Part shown: in pieces, positions 8,871-18,588 of the stretch
Numbering within the stretch: position 1 is the first letter of the stretch
How the letters are laid out: each line of letters starts with the position of its first letter
Source of the DNA: Rhizobium brockwellii
Lineage (GTDB): Bacteria > Pseudomonadota > Alphaproteobacteria > Rhizobiales > Rhizobiaceae
Assembly: GCF_000769405.2 (NCBI RefSeq)
Contig: NZ_CP053439.1
Span: forward strand, 1,860,001 to 1,924,000
Direction of reading: 5' to 3'
Length of the DNA stretch: 64,000 nt
Translations under genes and position numbers: made by a program
The notes under the pieces: generated by a model
Database searches by the model: none
Seen by the model: the letters and a program-made list of their open reading frames with translations, nothing else
What the model was told of the DNA's origin: nothing

Positions 8871-9899
8871 ATGAAGGAACTCTCCGTAGCCGAATTTGGC
8901 CGACGCCTGGCGCATTTGCTGGTCAGCCTGTTCATCCTCTTATGTGTGACCTTCGTGATCGGCCGTATCCTGCCCACCGATCCGGTCGGCGCGATTGTCG
9001 GCGAGCTCGCCGATCCCGCTGCCTATGCTGCGATGCGGGCGCGTCTCGGGCTCGATCTGCCGATCTACCAGCAGTTTTTCCTCTATCTGAACGGGCTGGC
9101 CCACGGTGATTTCGGCACCGCCGTCCTCACCGGCAATCCCGTCTCTTCGGATCTCGCTCAAGCCTTTCCCGCGACATTCGAACTGGCGACGCTGGCGGTG
9201 ATCATTTCGACCTTCGTCGGTGTCCCGCTCGGGCTGGTCGCAGCACTCTTTCGAGATAGCTTCATCGACAAGACGGCCCGCGTGGTCGCGCTCGTCGGTC
9301 ATTCGATCCCGGTTTTCTGGTTCGGCATCGTCGGGCTCGTCATCTTCTATGCCGGCCTCAACTGGGTCGGCGGGCCGGGCAGGATCGATGTGTTTTACGA
9401 GGGTCTCGTCACGCCGCGCACCGGGCTGTTGTTGATCGACAGCCTGCTGCAGGGCGAGACGGAAATCTTCTGGAATGCACTCGGCCATATCATTCTTCCG
9501 GCCGTCATTCTCGCCTACGCGGCGATGGCCTACATCACCCGCATGACCCGCAGCTTCACCCTGGAGCAGTTGAGCCAGGATTATGTCATCGCGGCCCGAG
9601 CCAAGGGTGTGAGCCCGCTCGGCACGATCTGGCACCACGTCCTGCCGAACATTGCGGTGCAGCTGATCACCATCCTGGCCATTTCCTATGGCGGTCTGCT
9701 CGAAGGCGCTGTCGTGACCGAGATCGTTTTCTCCTGGCCGGGCATTGGCCAGTACATGACAAACGCCCTGATGATCGGCGACATGAACGCTATCGTCGCC
9801 GGCACCATCATTGTGGGATTCATTTTCATGTTGTTGAACTTCCTGGCCGACGTCGCTTACGCCGTCTTTGATCCTCGCATGCGGGAGGCGGCCCGATGA
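8871..9899 (+). CDS. ABC transporter permease, DppB type
   Basis: 342-residue inner-membrane subunit with about six transmembrane helices. The N-terminal segment LLVSLFILLCVTFVIGRILP and the following DPVGAI region are typical of DppB/OppB. The EAA loop that contacts the ATPases is visible in DYVIAARAKGVSPLGTIWHH. It begins 20 bases after the binding-protein gene and overlaps the next permease by four bases, so translation is probably coupled. Confidence 0.9.
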   Translation: MKELSVAEFGRRLAHLLVSLFILLCVTFVIGRILPTDPVGAIVGELADPAAYAAMRARLGLDLPIYQQFFLYLNGLAHGDFGTAVLTGNPVSSDLAQAFPATFELATLAVIISTFVGVPLGLVAALFRDSFIDKTARVVALVGHSIPVFWFGIVGLVIFYAGLNWVGGPGRIDVFYEGLVTPRTGLLLIDSLLQGETEIFWNALGHIILPAVILAYAAMAYITRMTRSFTLEQLSQDYVIAARAKGVSPLGTIWHHVLPNIAVQLITILAISYGGLLEGAVVTEIVFSWPGIGQYMTNALMIGDMNAIVAGTIIVGFIFMLLNFLADVAYAVFDPRMREAAR

Positions 9900-10798
9900 G
9901 CGATGTCATCCGCAGCGAAATAGAGATCCGCCCTCCAAGTGTGTCGACCCGTATCGCGGCGTCGTTTGCGCGCGCCGGCCGCAAATTGGCCCACGAGCCG
10001 CTTGGTCTTGCCGGTTTCGTCATCCTTGGTCTGCTTTGTTTGATCGCGATCTTCGCGCCGCTCCTGGCGCCCTACGATCCGGTCATACAGTCGCTTGGCG
10101 ATGCCTTGCAGCCGCCGAGCCTCGCGCACCTGGCAGGCACGGACGAATTCGGCCGGGACATCTTGAGCCGCCTCATCTTCGGCACGCGCATCACCATCCA
10201 GACCGTGCTGTCGATCTCCTTGATCGTCGGCCCGATCGGCCTGTTGATCGGCGTCGTCGCCGGTTTCTTCGGAGGGCGCACCGATGCGCTGCTGATGCGC
10301 GCCACCGATATCGTTCTGTCTTTCCCGTCGCTGATCCTGGCTTTGGCTTTTGCTGCGGCACTCGGCGCCGGCTTGACCACGGCAATCATCGCGATCTCGT
10401 TGACCGCATGGCCGCCGATTGCGAGACTCGCGCGCGCCGAGGCCCTTGTCGTCAGAAACGCCGACTATGTGGTCGCCGCCCGCCTTTATGGCGCCTCGCC
10501 GATGCGCATTCTTCTTCTCTATATCGCGCCGATGTGCGTTCCCTCCGTCATCGTTCGGCTGACGCTCAACATGGCGGGCATCATTCTGACGGCAGCTTCG
10601 CTTGGCTTCCTCGGGCTTGGCGCCCAGCCGCCGGCGCCGGAATGGGGCGCGATGATCTCCAGCGGCCGCAAGTTCATGCTCGATTATTGGTGGGTCGCCG
10701 TGATGCCGGGTATCGCCATCCTCCTCACCAGCCTTGCCTTCAACATCGCCGGAGATGCTCTGCGCGACCTTTTGGATCCCCGCCATGCAAGATCGTGA
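9896..10798 (+). CDS. ABC transporter permease, DppC type
   Basis: 300-residue inner-membrane permease. The DppC N-terminal OppC_N motif is followed by HLAGTDEFGRDILSRLIFG, the family hallmark; the EAA loop is DYVVAARLYGASPMRILLL. Starts in the ATGA overlap with the DppB-like gene and overlaps the following ATPase gene by 14 bases. Confidence 0.9.
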   Translation: MSDVIRSEIEIRPPSVSTRIAASFARAGRKLAHEPLGLAGFVILGLLCLIAIFAPLLAPYDPVIQSLGDALQPPSLAHLAGTDEFGRDILSRLIFGTRITIQTVLSISLIVGPIGLLIGVVAGFFGGRTDALLMRATDIVLSFPSLILALAFAAALGAGLTTAIIAISLTAWPPIARLARAEALVVRNADYVVAARLYGASPMRILLLYIAPMCVPSVIVRLTLNMAGIILTAASLGFLGLGAQPPAPEWGAMISSGRKFMLDYWWVAVMPGIAILLTSLAFNIAGDALRDLLDPRHARS

Positions 10799-11630
10799 TC
10801 TGCAGCCCGTTCTTTCCGTCGAAGGATTGACCGTCCGTTTCGGCCGAGGCGCCGTACCCGCCGTCTCCAATGTCAGTTTCGACGTCGGGCGCGAACGCGT
10901 CGGGATTGTCGGCGAATCCGGTTCCGGCAAATCGACGACAGGTCGCGCCATCATGCGCCTTTTGCCGCCGGCCGCGGTGGTCTCGGCCGAACGCATGGAT
11001 CTTAGCGGCGATCCGTTGCTTTCAAAGAGTGAGCGTCAGATGGGCGCGCTGCGCGGCAAGGACATCGCGCTGATCATGCAGGATCCGCGCTATTCGCTGA
11101 ATCCGGTGCTTTCGATCGGTAAGCAGATCGCCGAAGCCGCCCGCCTTCACCTCGGTCTTCATAAGAAACAGGCGCATGAGGCTGCCCGCGCCATGCTGGA
11201 GCGCGTGCGCATCAGCGATCCGGAGCGGGTCATGGCGCTTTATCCGCACCAGATATCGGGCGGCATGGGCCAGCGCGTGATGATCGCCATGATGCTGCTG
11301 GCGCGGCCGAAGCTTGTCATCGCCGACGAGCCGACCTCGGCGCTTGATGTCAGCGTCCGCAAGGACGTGCTGCTGCTGCTTGATGAACTGGTGCGCGAGA
11401 ACAATTCCGGACTGCTGTTGATCAGCCACGACATTCGCATGGTGGCAGCTTTTTGCGAGCGCATCATCGTCATGTATGCCGGCCGGATCGTGGAAACGCT
11501 GACCCGTCTCGAGGAGGCGCGCCATCCCTATACCCGCGGGCTGATCGCTGCGCTGCCCGACCCCAGGAATCCGGTTCGCCGGCTTGCAGTCCTCGACAGG
11601 ACGAAACTCGATCTGGAGACGGCGCAATGA
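10785..11630 (+). CDS. ABC transporter ATP-binding protein, DppD type
   Basis: 281-residue nucleotide-binding subunit. Walker [11 protein letters not shown]-loop region [11 protein letters not shown], signature SGGMGQR and Walker [13 protein letters not shown] are all intact. ATG 10785 is chosen since the sequence [15 protein letters not shown] gives the normal family start and lies in the usual overlap with the permease; the open frame begins earlier. Pairs with the DppF-like protein that follows by a four-base overlap. Confidence 0.9.
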   Translation: MQDRDLQPVLSVEGLTVRFGRGAVPAVSNVSFDVGRERVGIVGESGSGKSTTGRAIMRLLPPAAVVSAERMDLSGDPLLSKSERQMGALRGKDIALIMQDPRYSLNPVLSIGKQIAEAARLHLGLHKKQAHEAARAMLERVRISDPERVMALYPHQISGGMGQRVMIAMMLLARPKLVIADEPTSALDVSVRKDVLLLLDELVRENNSGLLLISHDIRMVAAFCERIIVMYAGRIVETLTRLEEARHPYTRGLIAALPDPRNPVRRLAVLDRTKLDLETAQ

Positions 11631-12370
11631 TCAATGTGCGTGACCTCGATGTCGTCTTTGCCTCTGGCAAGACTAGCAACCATGTCGTCAGGGGCATCAG
11701 TTTTCAGGTCAACCAGGGGGAGACCCTTGGCATTGTCGGTGAATCCGGATGCGGCAAATCGACGGTGCTGCGTTGCCTCGCCGGCATGGAGGCCGGTTGG
11801 AGCGGTCACATCGAGCTTGGCGGCAAACCGATCGGCAAGAAGCGCTCCCGCGAGGAGCTGAAATTTGCCCAGATGGTGTTTCAGGACCCTTACGGATCCC
11901 TGCATCCGCGCCATCGTATCGGCACCGCCCTGGCGGAACCGCTGCGCGCGATGGGCCATTCCGATATCTGGTCGAAGGTCGAAAGGGCTTTGATCCAGGT
12001 CGGTTTGCCGGCGAGCTTCGCAAACCGTTTTCCCCACGAACTTTCCGGCGGCCAGAGGCAGAGGGTGGCAATCGCCCGGGCCCTGATCCTGTCGCCGCCC
12101 ATCCTGTTGCTCGACGAGCCGACATCGGCGCTCGACGTCTCGGTCCAGGCCGAAATCCTCAACCTGCTGGCCGATCAGCGCGAGGAAAAGGGCCTGACCT
12201 ATCTGCTTGTCAGCCACGACCTCGCAGTCATCGCCCATATGTGCGACCGGGTGCTGATCATGAAGAACGGTTGCTTTGTGGACGAGCTCACCAAAGCGGA
12301 TCTGCAGGCCGGCACCACGCATGATGCCTATGCGCGAGAACTGTTTGAGGCGAGTTTTATCGAGGCTTGA
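11627..12370 (+). CDS. ABC transporter ATP-binding protein, DppF type
   Basis: 247-residue second ATPase of the importer. Walker [10 protein letters not shown], signature LSGGQRQR and Walker [13 protein letters not shown] are intact; [14 protein letters not shown] carries the Q-loop. Starts at ATG 11627 in an ATGA overlap. It is shorter than a classical DppF because it lacks most of the C-terminal oligopeptide extension. The operon ends here, 22 bases from the convergent LacI-type gene, with no evident terminator hairpin between them. Confidence 0.9.
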   Translation: MINVRDLDVVFASGKTSNHVVRGISFQVNQGETLGIVGESGCGKSTVLRCLAGMEAGWSGHIELGGKPIGKKRSREELKFAQMVFQDPYGSLHPRHRIGTALAEPLRAMGHSDIWSKVERALIQVGLPASFANRFPHELSGGQRQRVAIARALILSPPILLLDEPTSALDVSVQAEILNLLADQREEKGLTYLLVSHDLAVIAHMCDRVLIMKNGCFVDELTKADLQAGTTHDAYARELFEASFIEA

Positions 12371-12392
12371 TATCCTCGATCGCGGTGTGGGG

Positions 12393-13445
12393 TCAGCGGC
12401 CCGCCGTTGCGGCAGGAATGCGGACAGCCGCAACGCTGCCCCTTTCGACAAGATGGCAGGCAAGCTCGACCCGCCGCCGTGGGGCCGCAAGGCCGAGCAT
12501 CATGTCGCGCAAAAGATCGAGCGCGGTAGCGCCGAGTTCGCGCATCGGAATATGCACCGTCGAGAGCGGTGGATTGAGAAAGGCCGACTGCGGCAGGTCG
12601 TCTATGCCCATCACCGAGATGTCCTGCGGTACGGCATAACCCATCGCCTGCAATCCGCGCACCGCACCATTGGCAAGGCTGTCGCCCGCCGTCAGGATGG
12701 CGGTGAAGGTGAGGCCTTTCTTGCGGACAAGACGGGTGACGGCTTCGGCGCCGAGTTCCGGCAGCCAGTCGTCGACCTCGAGTACCAGATCGGTATCGGC
12801 CGTCAGCCCGTGATGCTGCAGGGCATCGCGCCAGCCCTCCAGACGCCGCTCGATCGTCCGTCGCCCCGGCCTCAGCATGAACAGGATTCGTTCATGCCCG
12901 GCCTTGATCAGCCGCTCGGCGGCGATGAAGGCGGCCGAGCGGTTGCAGGGCGTAACACTCGAAAGCCGCATATAGGGATCGTCGCTGTTGACGAGCACGA
13001 CGGGTTTTCCGAGATCGGCGGCCGCTGCCAACATATCCTCTTCGTCGACGGTCAGGATCAGCATGCCGCCAAAGCTCGGATCATCACGCATCTCGGCGAC
13101 GACCCGGGCTTCATCCCCCTTGTCGGCGATAGGACGCATCGCCAGTTCGATGCCAAGGGCGGTTGCGCGCGCATTCAATCCTTCGAGCACGTAGAGCGTG
13201 AACTGGTTGCGGACATAGTCGATCATTGCCGCGCCGGAGGCGACGAGCATGACCTTCTTGCCGGCAACGCTCGCCGGCAGCGCGTAGCTGACCGCACTTG
13301 CCGTTTCCAGCACCAGCTTGCGGATCTCCGGCCTGACGCCCTTTTCGCCGGCCAGCGCACGCGACACCGTGCTGATCGAGACGCCGCATCGGGCGGCAAT
13401 GTCGTCGAGGCGCGTACGCCTGCCTTTTTTCTCTTCCGCCGCCAT
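12393..13445 (-). CDS. LacI-family transcriptional regulator
   Basis: 350 residues. The N-terminal helix-turn-helix reads LDDIAARCGVSISTVSRALA with the hinge region after it, followed by a periplasmic-binding-protein-like sugar domain (about 65-335) containing GMLILTVDEED and ISVMGIDDLPQS. Divergent from the 840-residue protein and sugar ABC operon, so it is the likely repressor of that operon and of itself. The inducer is presumably the imported sugar or its product. Confidence 0.88.
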   Translation of the reverse strand: MAAEEKKGRRTRLDDIAARCGVSISTVSRALAGEKGVRPEIRKLVLETASAVSYALPASVAGKKVMLVASGAAMIDYVRNQFTLYVLEGLNARATALGIELAMRPIADKGDEARVVAEMRDDPSFGGMLILTVDEEDMLAAAADLGKPVVLVNSDDPYMRLSSVTPCNRSAAFIAAERLIKAGHERILFMLRPGRRTIERRLEGWRDALQHHGLTADTDLVLEVDDWLPELGAEAVTRLVRKKGLTFTAILTAGDSLANGAVRGLQAMGYAVPQDISVMGIDDLPQSAFLNPPLSTVHIPMRELGATALDLLRDMMLGLAAPRRRVELACHLVERGSVAAVRIPAATAGR

Positions 13446-13485
13446 CTCATCTCCTCATGCCCACTCCATCATGCAAAAATCTTTC

Positions 13486-13522
13486 AGATTGCGCAAATGG
13501 AATGCCTATGCACAATTGTTGC
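13486..13522. promoter_or_regulatory. candidate LacI-type operators
   Basis: Two short palindromes lie 40-75 bases before the LacI-type start: TTGCGCAA at 13489-13496 and ACAATTGT at 13512-13519 (within GCACAATTGTTGC). LacI-family proteins often bind A/T-flanked palindromes with a central CG, which the first one fits. This is position and symmetry only. Confidence 0.35.
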
Positions 13523-13620
13523 CTGAGGAGTCCGCGACAAGCGGCAGAGCAGGGAGGCTTTGAAGATGCGGCTTGACGGCCAGTCCATGCGTCGGCGTTT
13601 TACCCGGCGTCTCAAGGATC

Positions 13621-13668
13621 GAGCATGATGCCGAAAAGTGTGAGCGGTTTTCGGACGACATCATGCTC
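13621..13668. repeat. RIME-like palindromic repeat
   Basis: A 48-base element with two nested stems: outer GAGCATGATG (13621-13630) with CATCATGCTC (13659-13668), inner CCGAAAA (13631-13637) with TTTTCGG (13648-13654), a ten-base loop GTGTGAGCGG and a four-base bulge on the right. It matches the intergenic palindromes widespread in Rhizobium genomes (RIME class, by memory) and has a relative at 55430-55478. Confidence 0.75.
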
Positions 13669-13692
13669 TAGCTGTTCTAGGCGCACTGAAAT

Positions 13693-16215
13693 ATGACCAC
13701 CGAGCAGCAATCCCATCTCCGCCGTACAACGGCGAAGGATAGCCCGATCGTCTACTGGCAGCTCGCCAACCTGTGGCAGGAGCGCTACGACGTCGCCGAC
13801 CGTCCGATGGAAGGCAGCATGGATCCGTTTTTCTTCGTCACCAAGACGAAGAATTTCATCCCGCATGAATATCCCTGCCGCGCCGAATTCAAAAAATCCT
13901 TCTCCGGCCGGCGGCCGCAACCGGCTGCCGAATTCGAGGCTGTCCGCTGGTGGCTTCCCTTTGCTTCCCCGCGTGTCGATCTCTCCGGCTTCTGGTTCCG
14001 CCCGACACGCATCGGCTGCTGGGCGCGCACCTTCCTCGATGTCCAGTCTGCTGGGGCCGCGACGCTCCGCCTGTCGACCTGCGGTGGCGCGATCCTCTTC
14101 GTCAATGGCCGCGAGCAGGGCTTCATGGCGCCTTACCAGCGCAATCTCGAAGCCGAGCAGCTGTTCGAGGTCGAGCTGGCAGCTGGCCTCAACGAGATCC
14201 GCGTCTATTTCGACGATCTCGCCGAGCGCGACGCCCGTTTCTACTTCCAACTGGATTATGTCGAAGGACCGGAAGTTGAAACCGCCGTGCCCGTTCCCAC
14301 CGCCGCCGGCGATGCGGATGCGCTGGAGGTCATCCTCGAAGGCATGCGCTTCGACCGCACTGCCTATCTCGGCGAAGATGTGACGATCCTCTTCCCCGCG
14401 CCGCTGCCGGTGGCGCTGAGCTGCCATGTCGAGATCGAAGGCGACTTCATGTCGATCGAGCGCTTCGACTATGATTTCGAGCTGGAAGCGGGAGCGACCA
14501 AGCTGGAACTCGGAACTTCGGCGGCTATGCCCGCCGATTTCCGCCATTTCCGGATCACGTTCAAAACAGGCGAGCTTTCGCTCGGTCGCACGCTCGGCGT
14601 CGAGATCTGTCATCCCCAACGTCAGGGGGAAGCGCCCGCCGCTCTGGGGGACCGCGTCGCCGAGGCGCTGGCAGAGGTCGCCGCCCATTCCGAGCCCGAT
14701 ACGGTCTGCGCTTTCGCGCGCCTTGCGCTGGGGAAGGGCGGCGAGGAAACGGAGGCGATGATCTCAGCGATGCTGCCGGTTATCGAGGATTGTCACGACT
14801 GCGCCGATTTCGTGCTGGTGCCGCTGCTTTTTGCCTATACGCGCTGGAGCGATCTGCTGTCACCTGCGCTGCGCGACAGGATCGAGCACGCCGTCCTCAA
14901 TTACCGCTACTGGATGGATGAGCCCGGCAACGACGTTCAGTGGTATTTTTCGGAAAACCACGCGCTTCTCTTCCATACCGCCGCCTATCTCGGTGGCAGG
15001 CTTTTCCCCGATGCTGTCTTCGTCCGTTCCGGCCGCACCGGCGCGGAGCAGATGCAGGTCGGCGAAGAGCGTGTCCGCGCCTGGCTCGATCATTTCAAGC
15101 GCTGGGAAATGGCCGAGTGGAATTCCGTTCCCTATTTCCCGATCGACCTCAAGGGGCTGACGGCGCTGGCCGCCTGCGCGCCGGATGAGACGATCCGCAA
15201 CCGGGCGAGCGCCAGCATCGTCCGCCTGATGGAGATCGTCGCCCGCTCGGCCCATCATGGCATGCTGACCGGTAGCCAGGGCCGCTCCTACGAACATACG
15301 CTGCGCCCCGGCCGCTCGGTCGAACTCTCCGCCATTGCCCGGCTGCTCTGGGGCCGCGGCTGGTACGGCCGGCGTGTCCACGCTTTGCCGCAGCTTGCCG
15401 TCTGCATCCGCGACCACGGCCTGCGTTTTCCAGAAGCGCTTGCGGCGATTGCGGCGCATCAGTCCGACGACGCGCAGGAATGGACCTTTTCCCAGGGCGA
15501 AAACCGTTTCGCTGCCCTCTACCACTATAAGACCCGTGACACCGCGCTCGGTACCATCGCCCATTATCGTCCCGGCGCCTGGGGCTACCAGGAGACGGTG
15601 CTGCATCTGCGCTTGGGCGACCGGCCGGAAGCGCAGATCTGGATCAATCATCCCGGCGAAACCATCCAGTTCGGGTATGGCCGGCCGAGCTTCTGGGGCG
15701 GCTGCGGAACGCTGCCGCGCGTGCATCAGTATCGCGATCTGGCGATCCTCGATTTCGACATCCATGAGGGCCAGCCGGATTTCACCCATGCCTGGTTCCC
15801 GCTCGAGGCCTTCGACGACACGGTGGTCGACGGCAATCTGGCGCTCGCCCGTTCCGGCAACGGCATTGCGATGCTGATCGGCAACGGCGCGCTGGAGCCG
15901 GTGAAGCAAGGGCCGACAACGGATATCGAGCTGCGGCTGGCCGGCCGCAAGGGCCGCTGGATCGTCCGTCTCTCCGATGTCGGGCGCGAGGTTGACCTTG
16001 ACGGTATGCAGGCGCGTTTCGCCACGCTTTCGGCCCGCCGCGACGACGAGGGCGCCTTGATCGTTATCGATCCGGATTATGGCCGGGTCGTCTTCGAAGA
16101 AGACGGCACCGTGCGCGCCGAAGGCCGTATTCTTCGCCCGGCGGACTGGTCGGTGCGGGGAGACGCGGTACATCTGAAGATACCGGGCAGGCAGCCTCGG
16201 CGCGCGGCTTCGTAG
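13693..16215 (+). CDS. unknown 840-residue protein, possible carbohydrate-active enzyme
   Basis: No signal peptide, so probably cytoplasmic. Residues 1-300 look beta-rich with a jelly-roll-like segment (LRLSTCGGAILFVNGREQG), residues about 310-600 are helical with an aromatic-rich stretch around 412-430 (WYFSENHALLFHTAAYLGG), and the C-terminal 200 residues are again beta-rich. This beta, alpha/alpha-barrel, beta order and the SENH-type motif recall polysaccharide lyase or glycoside hydrolase folds with a helical toroid, but I cannot name the family. It is the first gene after the divergent LacI regulator and is followed 64 bases later by a sugar ABC importer, so it may process the imported oligosaccharide. 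Function unproven. Confidence 0.6.
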   Translation: MTTEQQSHLRRTTAKDSPIVYWQLANLWQERYDVADRPMEGSMDPFFFVTKTKNFIPHEYPCRAEFKKSFSGRRPQPAAEFEAVRWWLPFASPRVDLSGFWFRPTRIGCWARTFLDVQSAGAATLRLSTCGGAILFVNGREQGFMAPYQRNLEAEQLFEVELAAGLNEIRVYFDDLAERDARFYFQLDYVEGPEVETAVPVPTAAGDADALEVILEGMRFDRTAYLGEDVTILFPAPLPVALSCHVEIEGDFMSIERFDYDFELEAGATKLELGTSAAMPADFRHFRITFKTGELSLGRTLGVEICHPQRQGEAPAALGDRVAEALAEVAAHSEPDTVCAFARLALGKGGEETEAMISAMLPVIEDCHDCADFVLVPLLFAYTRWSDLLSPALRDRIEHAVLNYRYWMDEPGNDVQWYFSENHALLFHTAAYLGGRLFPDAVFVRSGRTGAEQMQVGEERVRAWLDHFKRWEMAEWNSVPYFPIDLKGLTALAACAPDETIRNRASASIVRLMEIVARSAHHGMLTGSQGRSYEHTLRPGRSVELSAIARLLWGRGWYGRRVHALPQLAVCIRDHGLRFPEALAAIAAHQSDDAQEWTFSQGENRFAALYHYKTRDTALGTIAHYRPGAWGYQETVLHLRLGDRPEAQIWINHPGETIQFGYGRPSFWGGCGTLPRVHQYRDLAILDFDIHEGQPDFTHAWFPLEAFDDTVVDGNLALARSGNGIAMLIGNGALEPVKQGPTTDIELRLAGRKGRWIVRLSDVGREVDLDGMQARFATLSARRDDEGALIVIDPDYGRVVFEEDGTVRAEGRILRPADWSVRGDAVHLKIPGRQPRRAAS

Positions 16216-16279
16216 ACGACGTGTCCGGCAGGTGGAGGACCGGCCGGACGCAGATATTGATCGATCAGAGGAGGAAAAA

Positions 16280-17539
16280 ATGACCAGAATGAAATCGATC
16301 GGCGCGGCTTTTGCTGCAGTTCTCTTGAGTTCCGTTGCCGCCCATGCCGGTGACGTGCGCATCATGTGGTATTCCGACGGCAGCGAAGGCGAGGTGATCA
16401 AGGACCTGCTCTCGCGCTTCTCCAAGGCCAATCCTGACGTCAACGTTATCCTCGACGAGGTCTCCTATGACGTCGTCAAGGAACAGCTGCCGGTTCAGCT
16501 CGAAGCCGGGCAGGGGCCGGATATCGCCCGCGTCACCAATCTGAAGGCGCCGGCCCAGCACTGGCTCGATCTTCGCCCTTATCTCACCGACGCGAAATAT
16601 TGGGAGGACAATTTCGGCGCCCAGGCCGACTGGATGCGTCCCGACGGCTCGAACGCCATCACCGGCTTCATGACGCAGCTGACGCTGACCGGCGGCTTCG
16701 TCAACAAGACGCTCTTCGAGCAGGCCGGCGTCGAGATCCCCGGCCCGAAAGCCACCTGGGACGACTGGGCGGCCGCCGCCAAGAAAGTCGCCGACAGCCA
16801 GAAGGTCTTCGCCATGGCAATCGACCGCTCCGGCCACCGGGTCTCCGGCCCGAACATCTCCTACGGCGCCAACTATATCGCCGCCGACGGCAAGCCGGCG
16901 CCGATCGATCAGGGCGCCAAGGACTTCCTCAGCCGCTTCGTCAAGTGGAACGAGGACGGCACCATCAACAAGGATGTCTGGGTGAGTGCTGCCGGCACCA
17001 CCTACCGCTCGGCCGCCGAGGACTTCATCAATGGCGGCCTTGCCTATCTTTATTCGGGCAGCTGGCAGATTTCGGGCTTCGCCCAGAAGATCGGCGACAA
17101 TTTCGACTGGGTGATGGCGGGCAGCCCCTGCGGTTCGGTTGCATGCTCCGGCATGCAGGGCGGCGCCGGTCTGGTTGCCGTCAAATACACCAAGAACCCG
17201 AAGGACGTCGCCAAGGTGATGGATTACCTGGCAGGTGCCGACGTGCAGAAGGAATTTGCCGAACGCAGCCTGTTCATTCCGGCGCATAAGGGCGTCGCCG
17301 CCGGTCAGATGGACTTCAAGACCGACAATCCGCATGTGCAGGCGGCGCTGAAGGCCTTCGTCGAAGCGGCCGGTCAGACGGCAGCACCCGCCATGAAGCT
17401 GCCGGGCTGGAAGTGGTCGGATGCCTATTACAGCGCCATCGTCGCCCGCATCAGCCAGGTGATCGCCGGCGAAATGAAGCTCGACGACGCCTATGCCCGC
17501 ATCGACGAGGACATCAAGGCCAAGGTCGCCGGCAACTGA
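16280..17539 (+). CDS. sugar ABC transporter substrate-binding protein, family 1
   Basis: 419 residues with a signal peptide at 1-23 (KSIGAAFAAVLLSSVAAHA, cut before GDVRI). The mature part shows the family-1 pattern VRIMWYSDGSEGEVIKDLL and LEAGQGPDIARV. ATG 16280 follows GAGGAGGAAAAA; the open frame starts earlier without support. First transporter gene of a module with two permeases and an MsmK-like ATPase. Two cysteines in SPCGSVACSG may form a disulphide. Confidence 0.9.
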   Translation: MTRMKSIGAAFAAVLLSSVAAHAGDVRIMWYSDGSEGEVIKDLLSRFSKANPDVNVILDEVSYDVVKEQLPVQLEAGQGPDIARVTNLKAPAQHWLDLRPYLTDAKYWEDNFGAQADWMRPDGSNAITGFMTQLTLTGGFVNKTLFEQAGVEIPGPKATWDDWAAAAKKVADSQKVFAMAIDRSGHRVSGPNISYGANYIAADGKPAPIDQGAKDFLSRFVKWNEDGTINKDVWVSAAGTTYRSAAEDFINGGLAYLYSGSWQISGFAQKIGDNFDWVMAGSPCGSVACSGMQGGAGLVAVKYTKNPKDVAKVMDYLAGADVQKEFAERSLFIPAHKGVAAGQMDFKTDNPHVQAALKAFVEAAGQTAAPAMKLPGWKWSDAYYSAIVARISQVIAGEMKLDDAYARIDEDIKAKVAGN

Positions 17540-17550
17540 CGGAAGAACAG

Positions 17551-18588
17551 ATGACGGCGAAGACGGTTTCTTCTGAACCACCTGTCAAAACCGGTCTGCG
17601 GCAGGCGCTCCTTGCGCCTGTCCGGCTCGTCATGGGGCTCGTCGATATTCCCATGCGCGGCTGGCAGAAACTGACGGGGCTGAACGGCATGGCGGGCGTT
17701 TTCCTGGCGCCCAACATGCTGATCTTCACCGTCTTCGTGCTGCTGCCGCTGGTGATCAACTTCATCTATTCGACGACGAGCGGCAGCGCCATCTTCCTGC
17801 AGAACAGGACCTATGTCGGCGCCGACCAGTACCGCATCCTCTTCGATTGCGGCAGCTATCTCGACCCTTCGACGTGTGCTGCCGACACCTTCTGGGCTGC
17901 CGTGCGCAACACCGCCGTCTTCGTCGTCTTCCAGGTCACGGTGATGCTGATCGCGGCGCTCGCAACGGCGCTGATCCTCAACCGCGAGCTTTCCAATCGC
18001 GGCTTCTGGCGCGCCGTCTTCTTCTTCCCGGTGCTGCTGTCGCCCGTCGTCGTCGGCCTGATCTGGAAATGGATCCTGCAGCGCGAGGGCCTGTTGAACT
18101 ATGCGCTGAGCCCCTTCGGCTTCGAACCGTTTTCCTGGCTCAGCGATCGTTTCTGGGCCTTTTTCTTCGCCGTCTTTGTCTCGGTCTGGGCGCATATGGG
18201 CTTTTATGCGCTGATCCTGCTCGCCGGCCTGCAGGCGATCCCGCGGGATCTCTACGAGGCGGCGGCAATGGACAGCGCCCGTCCGATCCGCATCTTCCGG
18301 CGCATCACCCTGCCGCTGCTGATGCCGAACCTCATCGTCGTTCTGGTCTTGGCGCTGATCCGCGCCGTGCAGATCTTCGACGAGGTCTTCGTGCTGACCG
18401 GCGGCGGCCCGGGCACCAGCACCATGTACATCACCCAGTATATCTATGAGACCGGTTTTGCGAGTTCGCTGCGCAATCCAGGGCTGGCGTCGGCTGCCTC
18501 GATCCTGATGGGCATCGTGCTCGTCATCCTGACCCTGGTCCAGCTCGGCGTCAGTAACCGCAACGAGAAGAAGGGAGCACGCCATTGA
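17551..18588 (+). CDS. sugar ABC transporter permease (MalF/UgpA type)
   Basis: 345-residue membrane protein with about six helices after a 45-residue cytoplasmic lead. EAA loop: DLYEAAAMDSARPIRIFRRI. ATG 17551 lies 11 bases after the binding-protein stop; the longer frame would overlap that gene heavily. Overlaps the second permease by four bases. The first periplasmic loop contains two cysteines (FDCGSYLDPSTC). Confidence 0.9.
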   Translation: MTAKTVSSEPPVKTGLRQALLAPVRLVMGLVDIPMRGWQKLTGLNGMAGVFLAPNMLIFTVFVLLPLVINFIYSTTSGSAIFLQNRTYVGADQYRILFDCGSYLDPSTCAADTFWAAVRNTAVFVVFQVTVMLIAALATALILNRELSNRGFWRAVFFFPVLLSPVVVGLIWKWILQREGLLNYALSPFGFEPFSWLSDRFWAFFFAVFVSVWAHMGFYALILLAGLQAIPRDLYEAAAMDSARPIRIFRRITLPLLMPNLIVVLVLALIRAVQIFDEVFVLTGGGPGTSTMYITQYIYETGFASSLRNPGLASAASILMGIVLVILTLVQLGVSNRNEKKGARH

